From Capsicum annuum (Eukaryota > Streptophyta > Magnoliopsida > Solanales > Solanaceae), in assembly GCF_002878395.1 (NCBI RefSeq), contig NW_025860021.1:17519-81518 (forward strand): a stretch of DNA of 64,000 nucleotides, in the 5' to 3' direction. A program made the translations under genes and the position numbers. The notes beneath the pieces are model-generated. The model saw only the letters and a program-made list of their open reading frames with translations, was not told the DNA's origin and searched no databases. This document shows positions 33,701-43,281 of the stretch, in pieces. The first letter of the stretch is position 1. Each line of letters starts with the position of its first letter.

Positions 33701-35292
33701 AATGATACCAATAAGGTCAGAGGATATTATGATAATGTGATGATGCTTGAAAAGGCCGAACAATATTATGCTGATATGATGATACCTGACAAGACTGGAG
33801 GATTTTATGATGATGATATTGATGCCCGACAAGGCCAGAGAATGAGTAGATTAATGTACCAATATGCATATCTAGCGGTTGAAGTTTGACTAGCCCTATG
33901 TATGGCATTTTATATATAAATCTATATATATATATGGGGCAAGGCCAGAGGATGATTATGGTAAGGATGATGATAATGATAGTTATGATAGTGATGGTTA
34001 TAACGTTCATATTATGATATTGTAGATTCTGTTGTATTCATACTTGTATGAGCATCGCCTATCACCAGTATACACCTATATATATCAGCTCATATGTGAG
34101 GGTTGTATAGATATAGGTGATGACTATTGCTTATATTGTTGTATATTGATTGAACCTTTCAAGCCTAGGTTAATAAGGGCACACATAGGCTTGGATAGGT
34201 ATTTGGTTATACGCAATAGCCGATTACTCGCGTTGCTATTAACATAGTTATTATCATTGCTATGATCATTCTTATGGCTAGTTTATGATAGATTCGATAT
34301 CAAGACTTGAGGTATGATTCTAAGCTCTGTATCTTATGATTATTTATCATACATAACCAGCTAGTGACTTGATATATGGATTAGAGCCTAGAGTATTCTA
34401 GGACTAGCTCCTGCTATGATTATAGGGTCTTAGATAGATCCTCGGATAATCCTGGTTGTACTTTGAGTATACCTTGGTTATATACTTATATATATGAATA
34501 CCTGCTATATGTATCTATGGTGTTACCATATATCCCTCTCTTTTATTGATTAAGATCGTATATTAATTCTTTGACTTTGTGTACTTATATATATCTTTCT
34601 TCCGCTTTTACTTTGTATATTGTCTAATGATACACGGTATTGTATTTAGATTCCTATGTATAGATGGAATAAGATAGTGTATTTTTTACTACTTCCTTAG
34701 CCTTAATATGTTAGTGTCTTGCACATGAGTAGGATAGTTTATCCTTATTATCTCATTGGATATCTTATATGGTTGCTGGAAATTTAGGTATAGTTTTTCA
34801 TTCTATTTATATGTTTTATATATATGCCTTTTCTTTGGAGATCAATCGGCAGTTGCCTATTGAGTACCATATATTTGGTACTCATAATACACTTCTGTAG
34901 CCTATAGATCATAGTATGGGTTATCACCGTTGATGTGTTCATCGTAAATAGAAACTATGGTTTAGAGACTTAAAGTGAGCTCCAGACATTTGGAGTATTA
35001 CTTATCTCTTTATTATGTAGCAGACTAGTCTCTATATTGTATTCATAGATAACTTATATTAATGTATTCATTTGTACTTCACTTTGAAATCTTTTTAAGT
35101 AGAAGCTCTTGTACTAATAACACCAGGTTTTGGAACTTTATTATGTATTTGATCGATTATTGCTTCTTTTTTTCTCCTCTTTCTTTATCTATTTGAGTAG
35201 TTCGTTACTAGCTATTTTGGCCTACGTGTTTGGCTTTCCTACTGATAGATTATAGTAGGTGCCATCAAAACCTGAGCAATTAGGTCATGATA
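30770..35292 (+). repeat. 3' LTR of E4 (family C, complete)
   Basis: It runs from TATAATGACCCTTCATG at 30770 (second base G to A against the usual TG) to GGTCATGATA at 35292. The second half is the repeat of 24834-27127. At 31446-31510 it carries several GCGAT units. TATA-like AT-rich stretches are common, so no promoter can be fixed. Confidence 0.75.
33610..33850 (+). repeat. 39-bp minisatellite in the E4 3' LTR (about six units)
   Basis: Same unit as at 25420-25627 (GATATTATGATGATATGATGATACC plus a GACAAGGCCRGAG part), with indels, so no single frame stays open. Copy number and unit order differ from the 5' LTR. Confidence 0.78.
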
Positions 35293-36160
35293 GTGTTTCC
35301 CAATGATCTTTCTTGCATTCCTCCCGATAGGGAAATAAACTTTGGGATTAATCTTCTACTAGATACCCATCCTATCTCTATCTCTCTATATAGAATGGCT
35401 TCGACTGAGTTGAAAGAACTTAAGTAGAAATTCAAGGGTCTTCTTGATAATGGTTTCATTCACACTAGTGTTTCTTAGTGGGGTGATCCATCCTTTTTGT
35501 GCATTAAAAAGATGGGTCTCTTTAGATAGATATGCATAGACTATCAATAGTTGAATAAGGTAATTGTGAAGAATAAGTATCCTTTCTCAAAGATTGATGA
35601 CCCTTTTGACCAGATTTAGGGTGCTAGATATTTCTCTAAGATTGATCTTCAGTCGGTTTATCATCAATTGAAGATTAGGGAGGTGGATATCCCTAAGTCT
35701 ACTTTTCATACTAGTATTGTCACTATGAGTTTTGGATATGTCCTTTACTTTGACTAATGCTCTAGCTGTGTTTATGGATCTCATAAATCGGGTATTTAGA
35801 TAGTTCTTGGATTGGTTTGTGATCATATTTATTGATGGCATCTTGGTGTATTCTAAGAGTGAGGAGGATCATGTCGATCACCTCTGAATAGTGTTGCAGA
35901 CTCTTAAGGATTGGTGATTGTATGCAAGGTTTTGAAAAATGAGTCTTGGTTGAATATTGTGACCTTTCTAGGTCATGTTGTTTCCAGTGAGGGGATCATA
36001 GTAGATCCCCAAAAAGTTGAGGCGGTTAAGAAGTGGCCTAGACCCACAACTCTAATCGATATTCAGAGCTTCTTGGGTTTAGCCAGGTATTATAGGAGGT
36101 TTGTGGAGAGCTCCTCTTCTATTACTACTCCATAGACTAAGTTGACTCAGAAAAAGGTAA
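35293..36160 (+). pseudogene. E6 reverse transcriptase
   Basis: The linker [20 protein letters not shown] and [11 protein letters not shown] come first, then SWGDPSFLCIKKMG-like and CIDYQ*LNK fingers, DPFDQI and [20 protein letters not shown]. Two frameshifts follow. The catalytic motif reads IFIDGILVYS: the second aspartate of FIDD is glycine (codon GGC at 35837-35839). The thumb at 35911-36135 has VVSSEGIIVDPQKVEAVKKW and SFLGLARYYRRFVES. It would copy RNA to DNA; the glycine alone should abolish this. Confidence 0.85.
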
Positions 36161-36890
36161 AGTTCTTGTGGTTCGATGCTTGTGAGGGTAGTTTTGAGAA
36201 GTTGAAAGATAAGTTGACTTCTGCGCCAGTTTTGACCATGCTCGAGGGTATTATGGGTTTTGTTGTTTATTGTAATGCATTTCGAGGGGGACTAGGCTGT
36301 GTATTGATGATGCAGGGAAAGGTTGTGGCTTATGCTTCTAGGCAACTAAAGATCCATGAAAAGAATTATCTGATTCATGATCTAGATTTAGTGACCATGG
36401 TGTTTGGGTTAAACATTTGGCGTCATTATTTGTAGGGAATTTATGTTGATATCTATTCAGACCATAAAAGCTTATATTATGTGTTCATCCAGCAAGAGTT
36501 AAATCTCAGGCGAAGGAGATGGCTTGAGTTTCTCAAGAACTAAAACATGAGTCATCACTACCATCTAGATAAGGCTAATGTGGTTACTGATGCTCTTAGC
36601 AAGTTGAAAATGGGTAGTTTGTCTTATGTGGATGAAGAGAAGCGAGGATTGGTGAAGTACATTTATCGATTGGGTAATCTTTGAGTTTGTTTTTTGGATT
36701 CTGAGGATGGATGTGTGATTGTTCAAGAGGTGGTGAGGCTATCTCTTGTGTTGAAGTAAAGGAGAAACATATTTTGGATCCATCTTAATGCAAATTAAGG
36801 ATGATGTGGTCAGTAGAAGGTTATGGATTTTGAGATTGGGGGTGATGGTATCTTGAGGTACCAAGGTAAGTTGTGTGTTTTAGATGTTGA
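36142..36890 (+). pseudogene. E6 RNase H and start of integrase
   Basis: [20 protein letters not shown] starts the connection, then RNase H with [15 protein letters not shown] (the first catalytic aspartate is asparagine), [20 protein letters not shown] (the glutamate appears as aspartate) and IYSDHKSLYYVF (aspartate kept). LNLRRRRWLEFLKN and KANVVTDALSKLKMGSLSYV lead into GILRYQGKLCVLDVDG, the first residues of the integrase zinc domain, where the sequence breaks off at about 36890. Confidence 0.83.
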
Positions 36891-37196
36891 TGGATTTCCC
36901 TTAAATTTTGGGTTCCGTTCACCCGATTTTCCATGTGTCGATATTGAAGAAGTATGTGGGTGATCCTTATTTCGTTGTTCCTATCGATAGTGTTGGTATT
37001 TTGAATTCCTTGTCTTATGAGGAAGTTCCTATTGAGATTTTGGATAGGAAAGTCTATCATTTGAGGAATTAATATGTAGCTTTGGTAAAGGTCCTTTGGA
37101 GGAACCATAAGGTAGAAGAAGTTATTGGGGAAGCTGAAAAGGACATGAAGTCCAAATATCCATTCTTGTTCCCTAGGTCGGATAATCATATTTAAG
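36890..37196 (+). pseudogene. E6 integrase C-terminal tail after a large deletion
   Basis: Directly after the DVDG break the sequence continues as VHPIFHVSILKKYVGDPYFV, EVPIEILDRKVYHLRN, a stop, and VALVKVLWRNHKVEEVIGEA ending DMKSKYPFLFPRSDNHI. The zinc-binding part and the whole catalytic core (about 1 kb in related copies) are missing. Two halves of an integrase gene are joined without its active site. Confidence 0.83.
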
Positions 37197-37313
37197 GTAT
37201 GTATTTTCCGGCTTTTTTTGTTTTCTAAATTTGTTAATGGTTTTGTGATTGCATTCCTATCTTATATTCTTGTTAATATATGCCTTGAATCATTATTCGG
37301 GGATGAATGATTC

Positions 37314-37331
37314 AAGGAGGGGGAGGGGTAA
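37314..37331 (+). other. Polypurine tract of E6
   Basis: AAGGAGGGGGAGGGGTAA lies directly before the LTR start TGTAACACC at 37332. It is the primer site for plus-strand DNA. Confidence 0.82.
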
Positions 37332-39592
37332 TGTAACACCCCAGAAGTTTGCCTATGAAATTGCTAAGTTTTGAGCTCACTGTCCAGGCTATAACTAGTA
37401 CCTTACTAGTCATAAGGTGTGGTCATGAGTCATAGAGAGGGACTTATGACCAAACTAGTGGAGTAGCCAAAGTATCTCTCCTGAGTACGATATGGACCTC
37501 ATGACTTGTGAAGATTCATTACGAGCCGTAGGAATCAAGTCATAGGAAAACCAGTGAGGAATGCCTAAGTTTCTATTGATATCATGACTGGACCCTTACG
37601 AGTCGTAAGGTAAGGTCATGAGTCGTAGGGTGTTACTCGTGACCAAACCAGTGAGGGTTGCCTTGAATAACTTCCCAGACTATGAGACTAGGCAATAACT
37701 CATACCCAGTCATCACTAGTCGTGATGTGACCCGTTATGCCAGGTGACCAATTTCCTGTACTTTTAATTGAGGGAACTTTGGTCATTTCCCTCTTTCCCC
37801 AATCATAACCCATGATCATAAAACATCTAAAGGGGTTATTTTCATCACTTAGAAAATCATAAACTACTCTTAAACTCTCCGAAATAACAAGGCAAGAACA
37901 ACTAGGGTTTCTAAAGATTTGGCTTCTTAAGCTCCAATTGGTGATTTTTCTCCATCATTCTCAATACATTCAGGCATGTATTTCTTCCCTACAAACTTGT
38001 ATCATATTCATGGAACGTAATGTTGATATTCACGTATTTTTAAAAGTTGGTTTTTTGAACTTGTGTTGAGGATTTTTGATGATTTTTCTTTGAATGATGT
38101 TTCAATAATTTTAAATGCATTATTTATTCTTTATTTATGGTTTTTGAAATGATTGGGTGCATGCGTATAGTAATACAGGATGGGAGTCATGGTATTCCCC
38201 CAAATTGATGATTTTGTTTTGGAATTAGTTTTGGAAACTATATTGCCCTCTATCCATTTGCATAATTAGCTTTAAAATATGGATGATCACATGATTTGGC
38301 ATACTCCCCCAAACTATTGTATTGCATATATGGTTAAATGGATAAAAATGGTTTAGTAAGGCCTTGCTGGTCATGTGTTGAATAAATTATAAACAGGGCT
38401 TGGGGCATTCCCCAAGTTGATTTTATAAACTATGAGGGTCGAGACATTCTCTTAAATTTTATTTGATAAATCATGGGGATTGGGGCATTCCTCTAAGGTG
38501 ATGAATAATTAGAATATTATAATGATATTAGCTTGCTAGTATAATTGGTATGGTGATACTAATGGTATAAACCATAATGGATGATTTTGGGTTAATGAAT
38601 GGGAATGTGTAAACTGTTTTAATTCGGGTTAATGGGGGATTGTGTAGCTTACCATGAAGGTGCAAGTCCTAGAGAGGACAAACACTGGAAACCATGTTTT
38701 CCAGCGTGGGGTCTTGACGATCGTGTGCATAGTTCATACTTATATATATGTATTATGGAATGACATAGGGTTGTGGCATTACTTGGTCTTCCTTGGATAT
38801 CTCTAGTTCATGCAGCTAACACATACTGGGGCCCTTTTAGTAGAGGGAGCTGAAACCATATAGCTTATGGGTGCCTAGACGACAAGATAGCCACATAGTC
38901 CAGGCTAATGTTTTAAAATTCATGCTAAATCTTGTTCCCTATCCCAGCATGTTATATATATGTATATGACTGCATGCATATGTTTTTGAATGGTTTTAGA
39001 TCGATTGATCATGGTATTTTTTTATCCCTTCTCTGAGTTACATGCTAGTGCTCACCCAGCTAATCGTCCTTGAATGTTGTATCTCCACACGATGCAGGGT
39101 TCAAAGACACTTTTGTTTCCTCACACAATGGTAGGTAATTTCTAGATTATTCTAGAGTCAGCTTTGAAGTGGTGAGCTTCTATTCTACGGAAGGGTCTTA
39201 TTTCATGGTCTAGTCTTTACTTATGTATTAGACTATTTTTGTGGGTTTTTATCCATGGTCGGGGGCATGTATCATCTTAGATAGATGTTTCATTTCTTTG
39301 AGTTTTTGTGGATAAAGTGTGAGTGGATTGTGTTGTGGATTCTTAGATCTCTCTAGTCATTGATTTATCTATATTGTTATATATTTTGAACTCAACTCTA
39401 TCTTGTTATATGTTTGAAACTCAGTGCTATCTTGTTATATGTTCAGAACTCAACTCTATCATTTTATATGTTTGGAACTTATTTATTGCTAGTTGTATTA
39501 TGTTCTAGGTTGCTAGGATAATGGGGGTGGTCTATAGTCCTTGGTGGACTTGAGATACCCATCACGGCTAGGCCCTGGTTTGGGTCATGATA
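37332..39592 (+). repeat. 3' LTR of E6 (family B)
   Basis: It begins TGTAACACCCCAGAAG and ends TTTGGGTCATGATA (TGACA expected). Bases 37390-37740 hold repeated short dyads such as CCTTACGAGTCGTAAGG at 37594-37610. Bases 38160-38520 carry a diverged form of the family B repeat (GGGGCATTCCCC). The part 38890-39592 is homologous to the E5 fragment. Confidence 0.82.
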
Positions 39593-40220
39593 AATAACTA
39601 CTATTTTAGTATCAATATGGCCCCCTCGAGGTCTTGTATGGTAAGCATTTTTGATTCCCTATTGGTTGGTTTGAGCCTTTAGAGGTTACACCTCGTGGTA
39701 CTGATTTTCTTTATGAGTCTTTAGATAGAGTTTCAATGATTTAGGATAGGCTTCGAGCAGCTCAGAGTAGGAAAAAGAGCTATGCAGACCACAAACTTCA
39801 TGCCTTAAAGTTTGGGGTTGGTGATAGTCTTCCTTTATGTGTTGTCCATGGAGGGAGTAATGAGGTTTAGGAAGAGAGCCATTCTTAGCCCCAGGTATAT
39901 TAGACCTTTTCAGATTCTTCAAACAATTCAGAGGTTGCTTATGAGTTGGCCTACCCTTCAAAGTTTTCAGACATTTATCCTATTTTTCATGTATCTATGC
40001 TTTGACACTATATTTCGGATAAGTCTCGTATAGTTCTTTAGGACTCGATTTAGTTGGATGAGAGGTTGACCTTTGTTGATAAGACACTATCTTTTTTATC
40101 TAAAGATATAAGATGGTTGCATTCTAGAGATTACCCATAGTTAAGGTTTAGTGGAGACACCAACCTATTGAGGAGGCTATTTGAGAGGTTAAATATGACA
40201 TGCCTAGTAGTTATGTTTAA
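39593..40220 (+). pseudogene. E7: integrase C-terminal fragment of another gypsy element
   Basis: From 39594 the sequence reads NNYYFSINMAPLEVLYGKHF and IGWFEPLEVTPRGTDF. Then come DRLRAAQSRKKSYADHKLHA, LKFGVGDSLPLC, and after a frameshift SEVAYELAYPSKFSDIYPIF, ISDKSRIVL and a tail matching IEEAI*EVKYDMPSSYV. It differs from the E1-E3 and E6 integrases and has the DESH- and LDERLTF-type tail seen in Tekay-like chromoviruses, so it may be of the E4 kind. E6 cut it on the left. On the right it passes without an LTR end into family B LTR sequence, which points to a deletion. Confidence 0.75.
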
Positions 40221-41195
40221 TAATGAAATTCTTGTGATATACACAGGAATCCTCCAAGTAAGCTTAATAATAAGATACTTATGGGGTACATGGGAATCCC
40301 CCAAGTAAATTAAATAATGTAACCAATAGGGTATATGGGAATCCCCTAAGGTTGGCTAAGTACATTTCTTAGATGCTATAGTCGGATGATGATACCACTT
40401 GTAATAGCCTTGATTGAAAATAAATGAAATAATGGTTTGGTTGGATGGAAATGGTTTTGATTGCGCAATAATGGCGGGGTTTAAGGGGTGTGATATCTAA
40501 CCATAAATATGTGAGTCCAATGGACAAATACTGGAAACTCATGTTTGCCAACATGAGGATTGGGCACTGCGACCTTATACCTAAGGGGTACATGGGAGTC
40601 CCCTAACACTTGTATATATGTAATATGGACAGCAAAGGATACACGGGAATCCCTTACTCCTATGGTATCTCTAATTCATGTAGCTATACATATCGGGGCC
40701 CATCCAAGGGTGAGACTGGACCTATGTATCCCGTGGGTAGTTCTAGGATAGTTAAGCTACATATTTCCAGGTTAATTGTTTTAACGGCATGCTAAACCTA
40801 GTTAAGCTATATATTTATGTATGGTTGTGAGTGCATATGGTTAGTTTACTTGGTTTTAAAAGTTGGCATTATTTGTACTTTATCCTTAGTGCATGCTAGC
40901 ATTCACTTGGTAACCTACCTTTAGACGGCTGTATCCCCACACGATGTAGGAACCGACCATACTAGTCTTCCTGCTCATTGATCAAATTCGAGAATAGTCG
41001 ATATTGGATTGAAGTGGTGAGCCTCCATAGTTTGGAAGACATCTATTTCATGTCATGGATTAGTTTACCTAAGTTCATATTTTTATAGAATGGGTTTTTA
41101 GCTATGGTCGAGAGTATGTCCCAAGTAGATACTCTTTGGTTTTGGTTTAGAGAATTTATATGTACAACTGTGGACTTGGGTATGGATTGGTCATG

Positions 41196-41226
<31 letters not shown>

Positions 41227-41493
41227 TTAGCTATCATTTTCATTATGGCTTATGGTTTTTGTATGGTTAGTGGTTTTAGTTATTGGATGGATTGACTTGG
41301 TTGGTTTGGCCTCGGATATAGGCTTATCCTAAATTCATTACATGGTAACTACGCTATATTGATAAATATTTAGATTTTATCTAACTCAGGTTATATGTGT
41401 TAGTTGGTTGCGTTGGGTATCATGGGCGGTCTTTGGTCTGGGTTAGGCTTGATATTTCCCATTACGATAATGCACAAATTTTAGGTTGTATCA
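40221..41493 (+). repeat. 5' LTR of E8, truncated at its start
   Basis: It matches about 44525-45753 of the 3' LTR, ending GGTTGTATCA against GGTTTTGTCA. About 1.24 kb of the start is missing and replaced by the E7 fragment. Copies of GGGGTACATGGGAATCCCC-like motifs occur at 40280, 40325, 40587 and 40636. Confidence 0.8.
41196..41226 (+). repeat. (AT)n(AC)n microsatellite
   Basis: An uninterrupted run of AT dinucleotides passing into CA dinucleotides inside the E8 5' LTR. The matching place in the 3' LTR (near 45490) lacks it, so the run expanded after insertion. Confidence 0.85.
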
Positions 41494-41496
41494 AGT

Positions 41497-41509
41497 TGGA
41501 ATCAGAGCC
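41497..41509 (+). other. Primer-binding site of E8
   Basis: TGGAATCAGAGCC follows the LTR end (TCA) by three bases. It is the tRNA-Met site with one change. Confidence 0.82.
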
Positions 41510-41705
41510 AGGTTTTTGTATCATGGGTTTTCCACAAAGCCATTTCGAGTTGAGTCTTACTTATAAGTATGTCCTATACCACATTGAAAATCTGGAGGCC
41601 ACGAGCATTTTGGAATATTCAACTTTTCTTGTTGATTTACTTTTGGGCTATGGAGTCTAAGGTCTTAAACTCTTCCCTAAATCTTCTTTTGTATCATTTT
41701 TCAGA

Positions 41706-42035
41706 TCATGTCCTCTCAATGATCCAAAGTTCATGGAAACTTACCTATTCTACTCGAGGATGACCTGGATGGATATAGTCCAATTCATGGGGAACAAACT
41801 CGGTCAGGGTCGCAACTTTTGGTTTTCCCATTGAAGTCCCACCGTTCTCCACTGAGCCTCTTTAGGAAGGTGGCAATCAATCTTGATTACCTCAAGATCA
41901 GCTTACCAATGTCGAGTTTCATCATTTTATTAATCTATTAACTCAGATAGTGACAACTCTGTCATGCCAGTCTGGTCCTATGGGTATAGAGGAGAATAAG
42001 GAAAGGTCGAGTTGCATATTCTAGTAATTCTCTTC
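41706..42035 (+). pseudogene. E8 gag, N-terminal remnant
   Basis: The ATG at 41706 begins MSSQ*SKVHGN, with an early stop. Further on, DQLTNVEFHHFINLLTQIVT aligns with the TNAEFS, IHLSAQLVA segment of E3 gag (20949-20900). The capsid core and zinc knuckle are absent. It is a remnant of the particle protein. Confidence 0.6.
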
Positions 42036-42800
42036 TATCTCGGTTAAGAGTGTACACTAGTATAGCATATATTCTTATAGTGCTTCCTCCTAAGGTTGGC
42101 ATATTCCATTTGCCTTATTCCTTGAATATGATTCTTGACTTTACACTACATTACCTATGGTATATTTGATTGTATTTCTTTCAGTGTCCATTCCCAAAGA
42201 CTCCTTTTATGGTATGGTTATGTTGGGATGGTTCTTTATTATGTTCTAGGTGGTTCTTATAAAGTAGTTAGTGCCCATGATGTCGTGTCTCGGGGGTCAT
42301 ACCTAGGGTGACATGGATAATTCTTGTAATTTGGTTCCTTAATGACCCTGTATATGATTAGGGCGGTAGTGACTTGAAAAGCATGGTGATGTTTTTAAAA
42401 TAAAGAATATAGAAGTCCCTAAGTGGGGGAGAGTCTAGGGTGACTACAGAGTTAATGTTTCTAAAGGCGATCTAAGGTTGTAATCATGAAAAATAGGCAA
42501 GAAAGGAATAGGTGGTGAAAACCTTTGTGAAAGTTATAGGGGGTGCTAGATCTTTAGAAGGATAAATCTTACCATGATTATATAGGTGGTAGGCTTGAAT
42601 ATTATGATTTGTAGATATACCAATAGTTGTATTGGGTACTTAAGAGCCTTGGGGAGGCATGATTATGAATTTCTTTCATGGTATATTTGTATTATAGTTT
42701 TGGGTTTTCAACTATATGTTGGGGGTTTTTGGTTATAATGGTTGGTGGTGGTTGTGTGGAGGTAAAGTGTGGATGGCCCTTCGTTGGTTATTTCTTTTAG
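42036..42800 (+). other. E8 internal spacer without recognisable coding content
   Basis: Between the gag remnant and the integrase tail. No protease, RT or integrase motif can be seen on either strand. A TGGGGGAGAGT run at 42424 resembles the family polypurine tract but no LTR follows it. It could be decayed or foreign sequence. Confidence 0.45.
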
Positions 42801-42990
42801 GTGGTATTGGTATTTCAGATTCTTTGTTCCTTAAAGAGGTCCCGGTGAGGATGTTAGGTTGGTAAGTTCGCCGATAGCGAACAAAAAGGGTGTGGCTTCG
42901 GTGAAGGTTCTATGGTGTAACCAAAAGTTTGAAGAAGCCATTTGGAATGCGGAAGGGGACATGGAGTCCAAGTATCTGCGTTGGTTCTTC
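42801..42990 (+). pseudogene. E8 integrase tail
   Basis: The decayed run DSLFLKEVPVRMLGW is followed by VASVKVLWCNQKFEEAIWNA and DMESKYLR, the last part of the gypsy integrase as in E6 (37081-37180). All of pol before it is gone. The residues continuing to 43053 are not conserved. Confidence 0.72.
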
Positions 42991-43268
42991 ATTCCGAAAT
43001 GTGTAAGGTATGTGTTCTTTGTATCATCTTGGTTTTCTAACTTGGTTAAATAAAAGGAATGCTTTCTTTTGCATCTTTGTTTTCCATCTTAGTCAGAGGT
43101 CAGAATGGAGGTGTTGGGGTGTAAATCATGCTTGGGATATGTGGTGATCTTTTCATCTAGGTTTATGTCTTCATTTTATAATTTTTTTGGAGAGAATTTT
43201 GATGGGTGTTAATGTATTATCTCATGCGTGTTCTCTCCCTTACCCATTATTCAAGGATAAATGATTCT

Positions 43269-43281
43269 AAGTGGGGGAGAA
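43269..43281 (+). other. Polypurine tract of E8
   Basis: AAGTGGGGGAGAA lies directly before TGAAACTCCC. It matches the E3 tract. Confidence 0.82.

Larger units (their letters stand above)
24834..35292 (+). mobile_element. E4: Ty3/gypsy retrotransposon with 4.5-kb LTRs (family C), decayed
   Basis: A repeat of 24834-27127 at 33024-35292 marks the two LTRs. The first is followed by a primer site (27131-27143) and gag fragments; the second begins upstream at 30770 and is complete. The first LTR lacks its initial 2254 bases because E5 cut it. The element lies inside the pol of E6, whose RT linker resumes at 35293. The long LTR and its TATAATGACCC start resemble Tekay/Del chromoviruses of Solanaceae. 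I judge it among the more decayed here. Confidence 0.78.
35293..39592 (+). mobile_element. E6: Ty3/gypsy element, 3' part with family B LTR
   Basis: Plus-strand element seen from the protease-RT linker to the end of its 3' LTR at 39592. The left part is cut by E4 and would lie outside the window. It carries RT, RNase H and an integrase tail, a polypurine tract at 37314-37331 and an LTR of 2261 bases. It is followed by an integrase fragment of another element (E7), so E6 appears to be inserted in E7. RT has a catalytic substitution and the integrase core is deleted. Confidence 0.82.

Noticed and set aside
25420..33850. CRISPR-like array
   Set aside because: Repeats are contiguous 39-bp minisatellite units without unique spacers, inside plant LTRs.
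33717..34010. 97-codon frame on the opposite strand of the minisatellite
   Set aside because: Low-complexity isoleucine/threonine run from the repeat units in the E4 LTR; not a gene.
42424..42434. Additional polypurine tract followed by an LTR inside E8
   Set aside because: GTGGGGGAGAG resembles the tract, but the following bases are not an LTR start and no LTR copy follows.
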